From Denticeps clupeoides (Eukaryota > Chordata > Actinopteri > Clupeiformes > Denticipitidae), in the NCBI RefSeq assembly GCF_900700375.1, contig NC_041707.1, forward strand, positions 30,301,281-30,365,280: 64,000 bases of DNA, read 5' to 3'. The position numbers and the translations under genes are program-made. The notes under the pieces are model-generated. The model had not been told where the DNA came from and searched no databases. It saw nothing but the letters and a program-made list of their open reading frames with translations. Of the stretch, positions 11,586 to 23,000 are shown piece by piece (position 1 is the first letter of the stretch; the number at the start of each line of letters is the position of its first letter).

Positions 11586-11738
11586 CTAGAAAGCCACAGT
11601 AGCTGCTTCAGACAATCACGGTGCAACAGTTGATCTTTATATCGACCAGACAGATCGTGTTTACTGACACCAGTCACATGGTAAACCAATGTAGCAGCCA
11701 ATGAGACTTACTTCACAGGTGAGGGTGTGAGTGTGTCA
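11586..11738 (-). pseudogene. Duplicated fragment of the neighbouring SPOP-like gene
   Basis: This segment matches 14875-15020 with few differences, both beginning CTAGAAAGCCACAGTAGC. The source spans the end of a coding exon, its GTAAGT donor (ACTTAC on the + strand) and the adjoining intron of the SPOP-like gene. The copy keeps the splice junction but has no further coding context. It sits directly between the last 5S monomer and a Tc1-type terminal repeat relic, so it looks like a transposed or segmentally copied gene scrap at the array boundary. Confidence 0.85.
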
Positions 11739-12529
11739 TAAATTTTGACTTCAATTTGTCAAATTTAAGCCGTAGGCGTGTGGCGATTGCCAGAACTCAA
11801 ATTACAAACATACACGCTGTTGCCAAATGAAGTTCACGAAAATGCCGGAGACCTGGAAGGGGCGGAAACATCCGGCATTTAAGCGCTGTCTGGATTGGCC
11901 ACCGGTGTTGAGCACAGCTGCAGTCAATCCTGACAGACATATACAAAAGTGCAACCATAGGTGATCATAGTGTATCACGTAGAGCATAAAAAGATATACA
12001 ACAATGCAATAAGACACTAAATATAATTTTGGAGTTCTTGTAGAAGCAATGTGTCATTTTGCCACATGGTGCACACAACAAAACATGTCCTCACCCATTC
12101 TGAGCAGTGGCCAGAATTAAAACTTTTTTGGCATCATTATACATCACAATAATTAAAAGGTAAATAAAATATTTTGACCTTTTCTCTGTCTTTCTTGTGT
12201 CATTATCATCCAGATATTGAAATATTTGGTCAGAACCAGATATGTGGGAGATGTTATGTTTAAATCCCAGTAAGTGGTACCCTGTATGACATTGTGGTCA
12301 CCCAAGTGTCTTATGATGTCAACTTTTACCCCAAAAATACCTGATGTTCAAGACAGTTCTGAGAGAATGAATCACACAGTCCAGAAAAAGGGAATAAAAC
12401 GTTTTTATTTACATTAATGTAAATTTACATTTAAGCATACTGTAATAAAGCAACATTTAAAACAGGGTATGTTCAAGTGTATTGTAATGGTGTGTATGTA
12501 GTAGTAAAATAAATTAATTAATAAAATGA
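11739..12529. other. Intergenic, repeat relics only
   Basis: No gene seen. Positions 11738-11763 (TCATAAATTTTGACTTCAAT) resemble the Tc1 terminal repeat at 59533-59554. The stretch 11770-11797 shares GATTGCCAGAACT with 57605-57617 in the element nested in kcnk2. ATGCCGG and CCGGCAT flank 11843-11879 as a short hairpin. About 12060-12110 resembles, on the minus strand, the 3' part of the SINE at 50137. The rest is AT-rich. Confidence 0.45.
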
Positions 12530-13118
12530 AATGGTAGAGTGGTTAGTAAGAAGGAGAGCAGGATCTGATGTCCTGTGGGGTAAAGACTTGCCACGGTGTC
12601 GCCCCGGACCAACGTCTTGGCCACTCCACCACCCCCCACTCTGGGGACAAAGATTTGTCTGTTTTTTTACGCAACACCATGGTCAGTCTAGTGTGATACT
12701 GGAAGTTTGTGTGTTCAGGATAAGTGTGTTAAAATGCTGTATGTGTAAATTATAAAATAAATGACAAAATATTGCACAAACTAAAATAATAAAATACATA
12801 AATAAAAAAATCAACACAAATAATCAAACAAACACATAAATAAACAAAGAGACAAACTAACAGTACATTAATGAATTATTAGACAGACACATAGACAGAT
12901 AGTGGTGGAGTGGTTAGTAAGAAGGAGAGCAGGATTTGATCTCCTGTGTGGTAAAGACTTGCCACGGTGTCGCCCCGGACCAACGTCTTGGCCACTCCAC
13001 CACCCCCCACTCTGGGGACAAAGTTTTGTCTGTTTTTTTATATGCAACACCGTGGCCAGTCTAGTGTGATACTGGATGTTTGTGTCTTCAAGATAGGTGT
13101 GTTAAATTAAAATGGTGC
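12530..13118 (+). repeat. Tandem duplication of a 220-bp unit
   Basis: Two copies, about 12530-12755 and 12897-13118, share long matches such as GACTTGCCACGGTGTCGCC and CCACTCCACCACCCCCCACT. They are separated by about 140 bp of A-rich sequence. The start (GTGGAGTGGTTAGTAAG) recalls a tRNA-like A box and GGATTTGATCTCC a weak B box, so the unit may be an old SINE-like element. There is no convincing ORF. Confidence 0.6.
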
Positions 13119-13408
13119 ATGTGTGTGTAATTACTAAATACATTTAAATATAATGTATGAAGTAAAAAATAAACAAAGAAATGAACTGTTGATCTTTCTG
13201 GTACCTTTGGTCTTTGGATCAGTGTTTTCCTGTGTGGGAACAAACGGATTCTTAACAAAAAATAGGTTTCTGTCCGGCCTAAAAATAATGTGTTTAAATG
13301 ACTTATAGCTAATAAAGCACAATGGTTTCTTACTCCATTTCCCCAAACAAATGCATATTAATCGAATAGCTGTCGGCATAGAATTAGCAGAAAAGCATAA
13401 CTTCTTAC

Positions 13409-13462
13409 CTGGTTTGTCAGGTACTATAAGATTCAGTCCATCTGGTGTGGGGTGTCCTGGTC
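13409..13462 (-). other. Possible isolated 54-bp exon
   Basis: On the minus strand TATTTTAG precedes and GTAAGAAG follows a 54-bp open stretch encoding GPGHPTPDGLNLIVPDKP. Both splice signals are canonical and the frame stays open. I do not recognise the peptide and see no sure partner exon. It could be a chance ORF or an exon of an unannotated gene or extra transcript 3' of the SPOP-like gene. Confidence 0.2.
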
Positions 13463-13614
13463 CTAAAATACACAAATGTACATTTGACTACAATAAATCT
13501 CTACTCTACTAAACAGAAAACCATAAGATATACTTTAACTTATCATCTAAAACCTTACAGCATGTACAATTTCTACAAATAAGCACATTAAGAAACATTA
13601 AGAAATTAAAGAAG

Positions 13615-15787
13615 TTAAAAAAGCCTCTGGCGTTTAGCTGGTGGTTCGCTGGCCTCAGCCAGGGAACTATACAAATCCACTAGAAGGTTTGGATGCTCTT
13701 GCTTCAGGATCATCCACCCGTTGGTCTTCATAACCGCATTAGCATTACTACAACAAAAGACGTAAATAAGAAATTTAGATTTGGATGAATAATTATTCTA
13801 TTAGAGTACACACTGTGGAGATTTGAGATCAGGATGTAGATGGAATTGTCATTTACAAGTTGATGAAGGTGAGTATTCCCATGCAGCGTCTTGTTTCAAG
13901 TGCCGGGCTCAGTAGAGGTCGCCCAGAATCAGGTTCTCTGCAGCACTGGCAATGTTGAGTCTGCTGCAAAGTGCGTCCTCGCAGATGAGCTTTAGACGAT
14001 CCAGGCAGTACTGAGGGGAAGAAAGAGAGAGAGTTAAAACATAGTGCTATAACCTGGAGATGTGCTCTGTGTGCGCTGATAGTGAGGGGTTAAGAGTGAG
14101 TCTGAGAAAGTTATAGTAACCAATAATAGAAACCATCAACTCTTTGTGTGAAGATGAATGTGTGCATGAGCTACCATGTCTGCTGCAGCTATGAGCTTTG
14201 AGGCCATCTGGTGAACGTTGGGAGATGTTCCGGTGTAGAGGAATCTGATCATCTCCTCCAAGATGTCGGCGTCCATATCCTTGATGTCCACTCGGCCCTA
14301 GAGGTGAGAGCAGAAGTTAAAACTGTAAGCGAAAAAGTGGTGTTTAGACTGATCAGCTGAGATATATGGGAAAGACGATTGACTCACCGTTTGGTTCTCT
14401 TTTGTGTCATGCATAAACATGCTATGAAAGACAGGGCAGCGGGCTGATATGAGACACAGAAGGAGAGGTGACAGTATTAGATCCATTTCTGCCTAGAAGT
14501 ATACTAATGTTTGATATTCTAGCAAATACACTGTGTGTTTTTCTTCTATTAATATATTTGCACGTGGCGACTGTGTTACCTGCTAGGATGGCTTTGTGGG
14601 CCTTAAACTCTTGACCAGCCACAGACAGGATGCAGTCAGAATGCAACGATGTGTCCCACAGCTCTCGAAGCTCCTCAGCCATGTCGGGGTCCGGCTTCTT
14701 CACCTGTGGCGTGGAGGCGTCCGGATCAATCTCCACTGTAAACTGCAACAATCCAACTCAGCAGTTAGTACAGTCCAGCTACAGAAACTGACACTTAAAC
14801 ACACACAAGCTGAGGATATAATAAAAATGTCTGCATTTGGATGAATACAAACTACACAAAATCCCGCTGATGTTCTAGAAAGCCACAGTAGCTGCTTCAG
14901 ACAATCACGGTGCAACAACTTTACATCGACCAGACAGATCATGTTTACTGACACCAGTCACATGGGAAACCAATGTGGCAGCCAATGAGACTTACTTCAC
15001 AGGTGAGGGTGAGCGTGTCATCCTTTAAGAACCCCAAGTCGTCATCCAGGATGTCACTCCTGTGTACGAAGTCTGGGAATCCTAGCTTGTCGTTCTCATA
15101 CATCCTGGTGTCGTACTGATTTACTGTAACACAGCAACACACAGACAGGTCATCTCAGCGCTGCAGTCCAGCATTAAAATAATATACAATCATCTGTGTT
15201 TACAGATCATTTTATCAGAAAATAGTTTAGACAATATACAAGCTGAACTTACCTAAGGAAAATTCCTCCTGTCCCTCCTGTTTACAACTAACCCGCACAC
15301 CTCTGTCTGGGGCACTGACCAGAACGAGATAGAATGACAGGTAGCTCTCATAGTCAGGCTCCACGCCGTTGGGGAACAACTGCAGACACCTGAGAATGCA
15401 GAGAGGAAGGAAGGAGTGAGAAAATGATCAGCTCCTAGAAAAACGATTCCTGGGTCAAATGAAGAACTAAGAACAACACCTACCATTGCAGATCTCCATT
15501 GGGGTTGGAAATGGTGTAGCTGATGAAGGGGACACCATTTACATCGTCAGCAAAGCTGAAGCTGCTGATGGTCCAGACGTATGAATATTTGTCCACTTGG
15601 TGCTGAGAGGGCAAATCATATATTTTGTCATTCATTTGCTAATTTATTTAACAAACATGCAGCAGATCTCATCACAGTTCATTGCAACAACAGAGAGGGA
15701 GTGAGCAATGCATTCTAAAATATAGACAATTATGTATTTGCCTCACAGATGTGCACATACCTGAGTGTGGTCATAGCTGATGGCCAT
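13615..15787 (-). pseudogene. Speckle-type POZ protein-like (MATH-BTB) gene with damaged 3' part
   Basis: Nine exons follow one another with canonical sites: 15761-15787 (start MAISYDHTQ), 15484-15602, 15253-15389, 14996-15123, 14580-14742, 14388-14443, 14175-14297, 13857-14010 and 13615-13747. The MATH domain is at about residues 10-150 (KYSYVWTISSFSF, NGDLQWCLQLFPNG) and the BTB domain starts near 165 (HSDCILSVAGQEFKAHKAIL, FLYTGTSPNV). Known SPOP-family proteins are cullin-3 substrate adaptors. All joins keep frame through codon 284. In the eighth exon a TGA at 13909-13911 interrupts the reading where SPOP continues, and about 11 extra bases further on shift the frame, although the donor (13851-13856) and last exon (ending KRQRLF, then TAA) are intact. 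So this is a recently decayed gene, or it makes a 284-residue protein lacking the C-terminal BACK-like region. It belongs to the fish TDPOZ/SPOP-like expansion rather than being the SPOP orthologue. Confidence 0.8.
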
Positions 15788-16974
15788 TTTGAGGATCTAA
15801 CGAATCCTTCAGCGGTCCCTCTCAGTCGTCTCTCCCTCGCTGGAATCTCTCTCTGTAGATTCTCTCTCAGGTCTCTCCCTCGCTGGAATCTCGCTCTGTA
15901 GAATCTGTCACAGGAATCGCTGTTCAGGAATCTCTGAAAAATGCTCTCTGATCAATAATGATCTGCAGTGATGGAGAAAATGACATTGACAAAACACACC
16001 CATAGAAATACAGGCTGTGATGGTGTAACTTGAGGGGACAGCTATCCTACTGAAAACATCTATTCGCTGTATCTACCCATGTTTGTGCATTTTTTACACA
16101 CTCTACAGAGATTTGAAACGTGAACGTGATGAAACAAAGTAAATCAGGAGAGCAGAAGTCCGGGTTTTGACCACAATAAACATTCGTCTTATTCACGCTA
16201 GCCAGCCTGCTAATGTTAACACCATCTCAAATTTTGTTGGTACTCAACAAAAGTGCTGCCGCTCAGTGTTGTCTCTTGTTGAAACTGAGCAAAACTAACA
16301 ATGATTTGTGTTTATAAAACGCGGCTACTATGACAACGACTCTATGTCCTTTACAACAAAACCATTGTAATTGTATTATATTCTATATAAAAGTGAACAA
16401 GATAAAACTAAAAACTGCTCATGTTGTCCATATACTGTCGAGGAAAACAAAACCCATATTTTAGTGTGAGGGGTTGAGATTTAAAAAAAAAATCTGCTGT
16501 AGCCTATCGCGATATAACTAACTGTTGCCAGATTGTACAGTTTTTCTCATAATTTATTCGGAAAACTATGTGCAGCGTCACATTTATCCAAATACGTCTG
16601 AAAATCCTTTACGTTGAAGGGCAGAATTTTGTTGTGTTGTTTATTTTGGTTGCATATGACAGCGGCTCCCTGATGCGTGTAAAATTTCATAAAATATTTC
16701 GGTAACAAAATAGCAAGCAATCATGATCTGGCACCCCACATAATAGGGTGCATCGTGCGCCTCAGAGAAGAGCCCTCTGCTGTTGGTTTATTTTTGTTTA
16801 ATTTTGCTCTGCTTCTGTGGTGGCGAAATTTTCTGCTTCTAACATTTGTTTCAATGTCACTGTCCACTGCCAGGCCCAATGGGGGGTGCGCATCCCATAT
16901 AAACACCTGGCAGTCATCTTGGCAAACTCATCATTGTGATTTTTCCTTTGTTGCTTCAAGCCTTCTCTTCTGAC
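15788..16974. other. Upstream flank of the SPOP-like gene
   Basis: Immediately upstream lies a short direct repeat containing TCTCTCCCTCGCTGGAATCTC (about 15828-15900), probably in the 5' untranslated region or promoter. The remainder is AT-rich and I see no gene, RNA or clear element in it. Confidence 0.35.
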
Positions 16975-17515
16975 TGACCCTGTTCTAAGATGACCCGCTG
17001 ACTCCTGACTTACAATTCTTTGGATTTGCCTTCATCTGGTTCCTGTTCTGCCCTTGATGCCTTTTGCTACACCTTCGCCATGGTAACATGGAGACTAAAA
17101 ATTCCTTCTTCACGGGGTCTCCGATTCCAATCATCTCTGTTCTCCGTTGTTGTCCCTGGCTGGTGGAACAACCTGCCCTCCTCCACACGACTAGCCGAGA
17201 CTATCACCACTTTTAAGAAGAAGGTGAAAACCCTCTTATTCCAAAAATATTACAGACAAATTTAACACATACACATGCAAACACATTGAACAAACAAATA
17301 CAAAATGTATAAATACATTATAATTTTTCTTAGTCTAGCACCCAACACTCTCCGAGCATGCTCTTCAATGACAAGTCTAAGCCTTATCAGGGCTCTTAGT
17401 TTGTATACTTGGTATTCTATAGAAATCGAACGAGAATTGCTGGTGTCTTCCCATTGTAAGTCGCTTTGGATAAAAGCGTCTGCCAAATAAAGTAAAGTAA
17501 AGTAAAGTAAAGTAA
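16975..17515 (+). mobile_element. L2-like LINE 3' end
   Basis: Positions 17100-17260 encode on the + strand a peptide (FQSSLFSVVVPGWWNNLPSS, then TTFKKKVKTLLF) typical of the extreme C terminus of fish L2-clade ORF2. It is followed by a 3' untranslated region ending GTAAGTCGCTTTGG...GCGTCTGCCAAATAAAG and a run of AAAGT pentamers (17490-17514). The tail is the one shared by fish LINEs and the SINEs they mobilise. It is 5'-truncated, as usual for LINE insertions. Confidence 0.75.
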
Positions 17516-18399
17516 CTACAGCTGCCATTGCTGCTCCGTACCCCGATGCCACCATCGCGCCATCCTCCTCCCGAGCACCCTCTCCCCTGCTTTGTATGAC
17601 AACTTGCAGTTTTTTTCTGTCAATTTATTTGCAAATTGTGTTGTATTTCACGCATGGTGTAGAGGAGTATTTTGTGGTACTGTTCGTCTGCAGTCCAACT
17701 CAACTTCCTTGCATCTGACAAAACTCACACAGATCCTTCTATCTTCTAACTGCATACAAACTGTAGATCACTTATATATTATATATTACTATATATATTA
17801 CTATATACTTTAGTACAATATATAAAATAAATGATTTAGTTATATTATATTATTACTTATATTATAACACACTACCAAAAAAATACTACACTGCTATAAA
17901 ATACTGTACTGTGTAATATTTATTACCGTTATTTGTAGTATGTTAACCACACACATCAAAGTAGTGCTGGTCATGACTGTGGCTGCCTGATCTCAGTACA
18001 GTGATGCTCCAGGTAGAAGTTTCTTGCTGTGCTGTGCGTCCCTTCAGGGTTTTTTTTTCAGGAGGTTGTGGCTTCAGGTTGTGACTGAGAGAGAGGATCA
18101 GTCCCCGAGTCATTTCAGCTGTCAACCAGGCCGGTGCCCTTGTCTTTTGTGGTTGATAGAGGTTGGTCTCTCTCCTTGGCTGGTCCTGGTGGTGATTTCA
18201 CTGCCACAACACCACTCCTGTCAGCTGCTGGTGTCTGATCACTTCTGATGGGTCCTAAAGACCGCCCTGCCCCCCAGTGACTCCCTGGGGGCCTCAGATG
18301 GGAGTGATGCCCACATTACTCCTATCTGTATAGAGTATGAACTGATTGATGGGATCTTGATATGCTAGAACAAGAGCATCAATGAGGTAAGCTTTTAAT
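17516..18399. other. Intergenic, no gene seen
   Basis: It contains an AT-rich simple stretch (17770-17830, TATATTACTATATA type) and GC-richer sequence at 17950-18310 without a convincing ORF. I could not assign the latter to a repeat family. Confidence 0.3.
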
Positions 18400-19010
18400 A
18401 AAAAAAAAAATCACAATCAGGCCCCCAAGAAAACTTCCTCCCTTTCTCTGTCAGCTGGTGCAACTTCTGTGAAACCCTTTTATAAACCGGCTGTAGTAAG
18501 AGGCCGACCCCACAAAGGAACTCACGCAGAGCTATCACCTTGGCGGGATCTGTCCTAACCCCATCCTCTGATATTACATGACCCAGATATCGCACTTCAG
18601 TGGAGAACAGGTTACATTTAGATGGTTTCATTATCCTTGCACTCCCCATAATAATTTGGTGCAATGTGAGACGCATTCATCCCAGATATGTCCCCCGTAC
18701 TAAATGCTACAGCATGGCGGTCTAACAAGGCACAAATTGCGTGGGCCAGAATGATACTCAGTATTCATATAATTTTCTGCACCATGCCACACTTCAATGT
18801 CAGTCACCACTGTGCCCACAGTCATCCCCTCACATAACAGGCGAGTCCCCTTGTTCACATTAATCGCACGCACCGGTACCCCACCTTGCTCCACCTTATA
18901 AACCACACTGGCCACAAAAACGTCACAGTGGTCAGTTAATGAAGAGGCTGGTTCCAGCATGCAGACCACCGGACCTGCTGTGCCGCCATCCACCCTGCCG
19001 AGTGGGACGA
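18400..19010 (-). mobile_element. Fragments of a Ty3/gypsy-type LTR retrotransposon (fossil)
   Basis: On the minus strand, 18520-18640 encodes a block typical of Ty3/gypsy reverse transcriptase (KPSKCNLFSTEVRYLGHVIS). Sequence at 18700-18990 looks like another internal part of such an element. No LTRs were found at either side. It is a broken, internally deleted relic with no sign of activity. Confidence 0.65.
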
Positions 19011-19533
19011 ATTACCACATCAGCCACAGTACCACAGTAACCACTATGGAGATAAATACGCAGAGGTAATTTCTTCCCCATCTCTGTGCAACAGTGCCCC
19101 TTTAAATCCAGAACAACACCGTATTTCCAAAGAACAGTACATCTAGCGGCGACACTTGGAAAACAGTCTGGGGACGTACGTTACATGAATCAGACCATTT
19201 AAACCGGAATGGTTGCGTGTTTTACTATGCAAGAATAAATACCAGCAATCAATATAGTGGTGTTGGAGCCACTTCAACCTTACACAATATTAACGATTAG
19301 TAGAATAATTCAAGCAGGATGTGGTTTACGGACGTGTTTACAATGCATTTAATTTCGGTCATATCTACAAAATTTGAAATTGATAATGTCAGATTAAAAG
19401 TGATTCATGTGAGAGGAATACCTAAAAGGAATACAAAAACAACAACGCCACCGACCAAAAGCATTAATAAATCCTGAAATAAATTAACACGCTGGAAACG
19501 CGCTTTTACAGAGGCGTTTCCGTGACAACGCAG

Positions 19534-19692
19534 GGCGGGAAGTGGGCGAGAAGACGTTCAAATTTTCTTAGCCAATCAAATTCACGTTTTCCCGGAAGTA
19601 TGCGTTGACATCCAATGGGGTAGAGGCTTCCTGTGGCTCACCAATGATCGGACTGGTTGGTTGGTTGCGACAAACGTGGGACCGTGTTTGAA
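19534..19692 (+). promoter_or_regulatory. cenpf promoter: E2F-like site, three CCAAT boxes and a CHR
   Basis: GGCGGGAA (E2F-like) lies at 19534-19541. CCAAT boxes lie at 19572-19576, 19612-19616 and 19641-19645, and TTTGAA, the cell-cycle homology region (CHR) core, at 19687-19692. Mammalian G2/M genes, CENPF among them, are known to be driven by NF-Y bound to multiple CCAAT boxes plus a CHR bound by DREAM and MuvB-B-MYB/FOXM1. The order and spacing (40, 29 and 46 bp) fit, about 310 bp before the ATG, with probable untranslated sequence and an intron ending at TAG 19961-19963 in between. Assignment is by motif only. Confidence 0.6.
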
Positions 19693-20004
19693 TTCATTGT
19701 GTGTGTTTTTGGGCATCTAGGAGGCTGTCAGCGGCAAGACGGGGTGTCTTTACAAACGTAATTATTATAACGTAGTATAGTTGTTGTTTAGGTGCAGTGA
19801 TACACGTAGTTTTTGTAAAATCTTAGATGTTTCAAATTTAATGTACATGACTTTCTACGTTTTCGGCTATTATTTGTCTACATTAATCTAACTAGAGAAG
19901 ATTAGTAGATTATTATTATCAACAGATCGTTGCATTTAAACGTTCGTGTTATTTCATCCATAGATCATGTTAGTTTAACATACAAGAAGACAATCTGATC
20001 CAAA

Positions 20005-23000
20005 ATGAGTTGGGCCGTTGAAGAGTGGAAGGACGGGCTCCCTGGAAGGGCTCTTCAAAAGATCCAGGAGATCGAGAGCCAACTGGACAAGCTGAAGAAG
20101 GAGCGACAGCAGAAACAGTTCCAGCTGGACTCTCTGGAAGCTGCACTTCAAAAGCAGAAGCAAAAGATGGACTCTGAGAAAAACGAATCCGCTGTGCTCA
20201 AGAGGGAAAACCAGTCCTTGGTGGAGTCGTGTGAAAACCTGGAGAAGGCCAGAGTGAAGGTGACACATGATTTTCAGGTGAAGGAGCAGCAGGTCAATTA
20301 CCTGGAAGGTCAACTCAACTCCAGCAAAAAGCAAATAGAGAGGCTTGAGCAAGAGGTCAAAAAGTAAGTGCAATGCACAATGTCTTGTGTTAAATTTTAC
20401 TGACAAGGTGTTTAAATGATCATAGGCTGCGGTTAGTTCAAATTTTGCTTATGATGCATGGCTGTGTCAATGTAATTTGTGGTCTTCAGGTATAAAAGTG
20501 AACTTGAAAGGTCCCAGAACCCCAGTGTGGCGGATTTACAACCCTATGTTACTCCACAGAAGACCACCGCTGCCCCTCCTACTCCAAGCTACAGGCAACA
20601 TGGTATTGTAATACATGTCTTTGTACATACAAAAGTAATATGCAACACGCTGTTGTCATTCTAATCTGTAAAATATTTTAAAACTAATCTAAATAATTTA
20701 AAAAGGGTATAATTTCAATGTACACTAACTGCCATTAGATTCCAGGGTGCACTGAGCCAACATCATGTAAATCTGAAGTGATTATTTTGTACTGAAACAA
20801 AAAACTAATACCAACCATTCTTTTTATCCTATTCACTTTGGGGTTCATTGGGTGACTAAATGGTTTCTCTCATTTATTTAGATCTTTGATTTGACAATGG
20901 CACCTTCCTACCAATTATTTAAAATATATTTTTTCTATCAGATTCACAGAACAATATGTTAGGTCTGACAATGCGCACTGTATCATGATATATATTTACA
21001 ATGAAATTGATTTAAGACTTAAGACTTGAGGAGCTTCAGGAAAAGTACAGCCGCGAATTTGAAGAAAGGAAGCGACTGGAAACAGAGCTGAAAGTCTTGC
21101 AAGTAAAGGTAATCGCATAAATATGTTTTATGTTGTGGTGATGGATTTGTAATTGCACCCAATATAACAACTGGTGTTAATTTCTTTGAAGGTATTGAAC
21201 CAGTCCTCTGTGAGCTACAAGGACATAGCCCGGCAGCAGGCCTGTTCTTCCATATTCCCATGGCAACAGGAGCAAGCTCAGGGCCGTCAGACAGGCAGTG
21301 TCATGGAGACCCCATCCAAACAGAGTCAAAGAGGGTCAGGTCTGATGTGGAATACAGCAGAAACACCACTGAAGCAAAACCATCAAAGCGCACTCATGTC
21401 ACATAGTGATGCATTCACTGTGCAGCAAGCTGAGCAGCTGAGAAACTTGAATCAAGGTTTGCACGTTATGTCAATGCTTCAGCAGTCCCAGATTATTATT
21501 ATTATTTTTTTAATAACTTTTCACTTTCTCTTATTTCAGATTTGAAGGCTAAGGTGACAGAACTGGAGTTCAGTCTTCAAAGCCAGGATAAAAGCATGAA
21601 AAACCAGATTAACAGATTCAGTGAAATCCAAAACCAGCTTGAAAAAACCAAGAAAGATCTGGCAGACAAAGAAAAGGAACTGGGGAAAATGAGGGATGAA
21701 TTTAGTAATGTGTCATCTCAGCACCAACAGGCTTTATCTAAGGTAGTAAATGTTGTTACTGCTTGTGAAATTCTCACTACTGTCACGATTCATTCATTTC
21801 TATACATTTTTCCTCTTGTCTTTAATAGTGTTCGTCGGTTGAGCAGAAGCTGAAGCAAGTGACAGAGGAGATGAATTGTCAACGACACAATGCCGATAGT
21901 ACTCGACTGGTTCTTGAACAGAAGCTTAAAGATCAGGAAAAGGACAGTCAGAAGGTTTGTTAAGAAATTTGCCAGGTAATGTTGGAGTGGGTTTCTTGGT
22001 AAATACTGTCTCAACCTTCTCCTCCACAGGAACTTGCTCATCTTCAAAACTCACATCAAGCACTTGAACAGCAGTTCAGCCAAATGAAGACAAAGACGAG
22101 TCAAGAGATACAGCAGGGGAAAAAAGATTGCAACATGTTACAATCTGAAGTTGAAAAGGTGCGTTATCACCAAGTATCACTAAAGCCTTAAACACCTGTT
22201 AAACAACTTGTTTTTCCTCTCAAACAAAATCTCAGATAAATGGGTTATAAATGTTACATGTAGTACCTGGTTCCTGTGAAACGTCGTTCTGTTTCACTAT
22301 GTACTGTCTAACACGTATGTATCTTAAATTACAATAATTTCATCAAATGTGAACAGGATTTAATTTACAGGCAAACTCGTCTGTAATGGTTTTAGAATCA
22401 TCCTGAGGGCTGTACTCAATTGTAGGAAGTTCTGTTGAGGCTTTATGATTCTATGTTAAATTCATGTGAATTTTATTTCCACTACCTAGATAACTGTTCT
22501 GAAGAATCATTTGGAAAAGGATTTGGAGGAGCAGAAACAGAAACTCTTGAGATCAGAGCAAGGGTTACAAGCCAGTCAAGCAAAAGAGATGGAGCTGAAC
22601 AAAAACTGTGATGTAAGTTGCTTTTATTATATGAGATGTTACCAGTCAAACTTTTGAACACACCTATTTATTTATGGGTTTTGCATTTTTTACATTGTAG
22701 ATGACACAGAACTATGAAATAACACATTTATGTAATCAACAAAGAAGCCAACAAGTTGAACATTTGAGTCTCTCCAAAGAAGGGAGCTTTTGCTATGATG
22801 GCAGCATTTCAGATCTCTGCTTCTCTCCACCACCTTAACTTATGTTAGACAACACGAATGGTTTCCAGCAGTCGTGAAGGTTTATGCTGAACACTTTCTT
22901 ATCATCCATGTTAATGAGCATCTTGTGATGATAATAATATTGAACAAAGCCGATATGAAGGCAAAAAGAGGTTGTCTTAAAATAAAAAATAATTAAAAAC

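Noticed and set aside
12530-12755. 74-codon plus-strand ORF in the 220-bp tandem unit
   Set aside because: The second copy of the unit does not keep the frame and there is no homology; it is part of a repeat.
14596-14844. Plus-strand ORF over the SPOP-like exon
   Set aside because: Antisense shadow of the minus-strand BTB-encoding exon.
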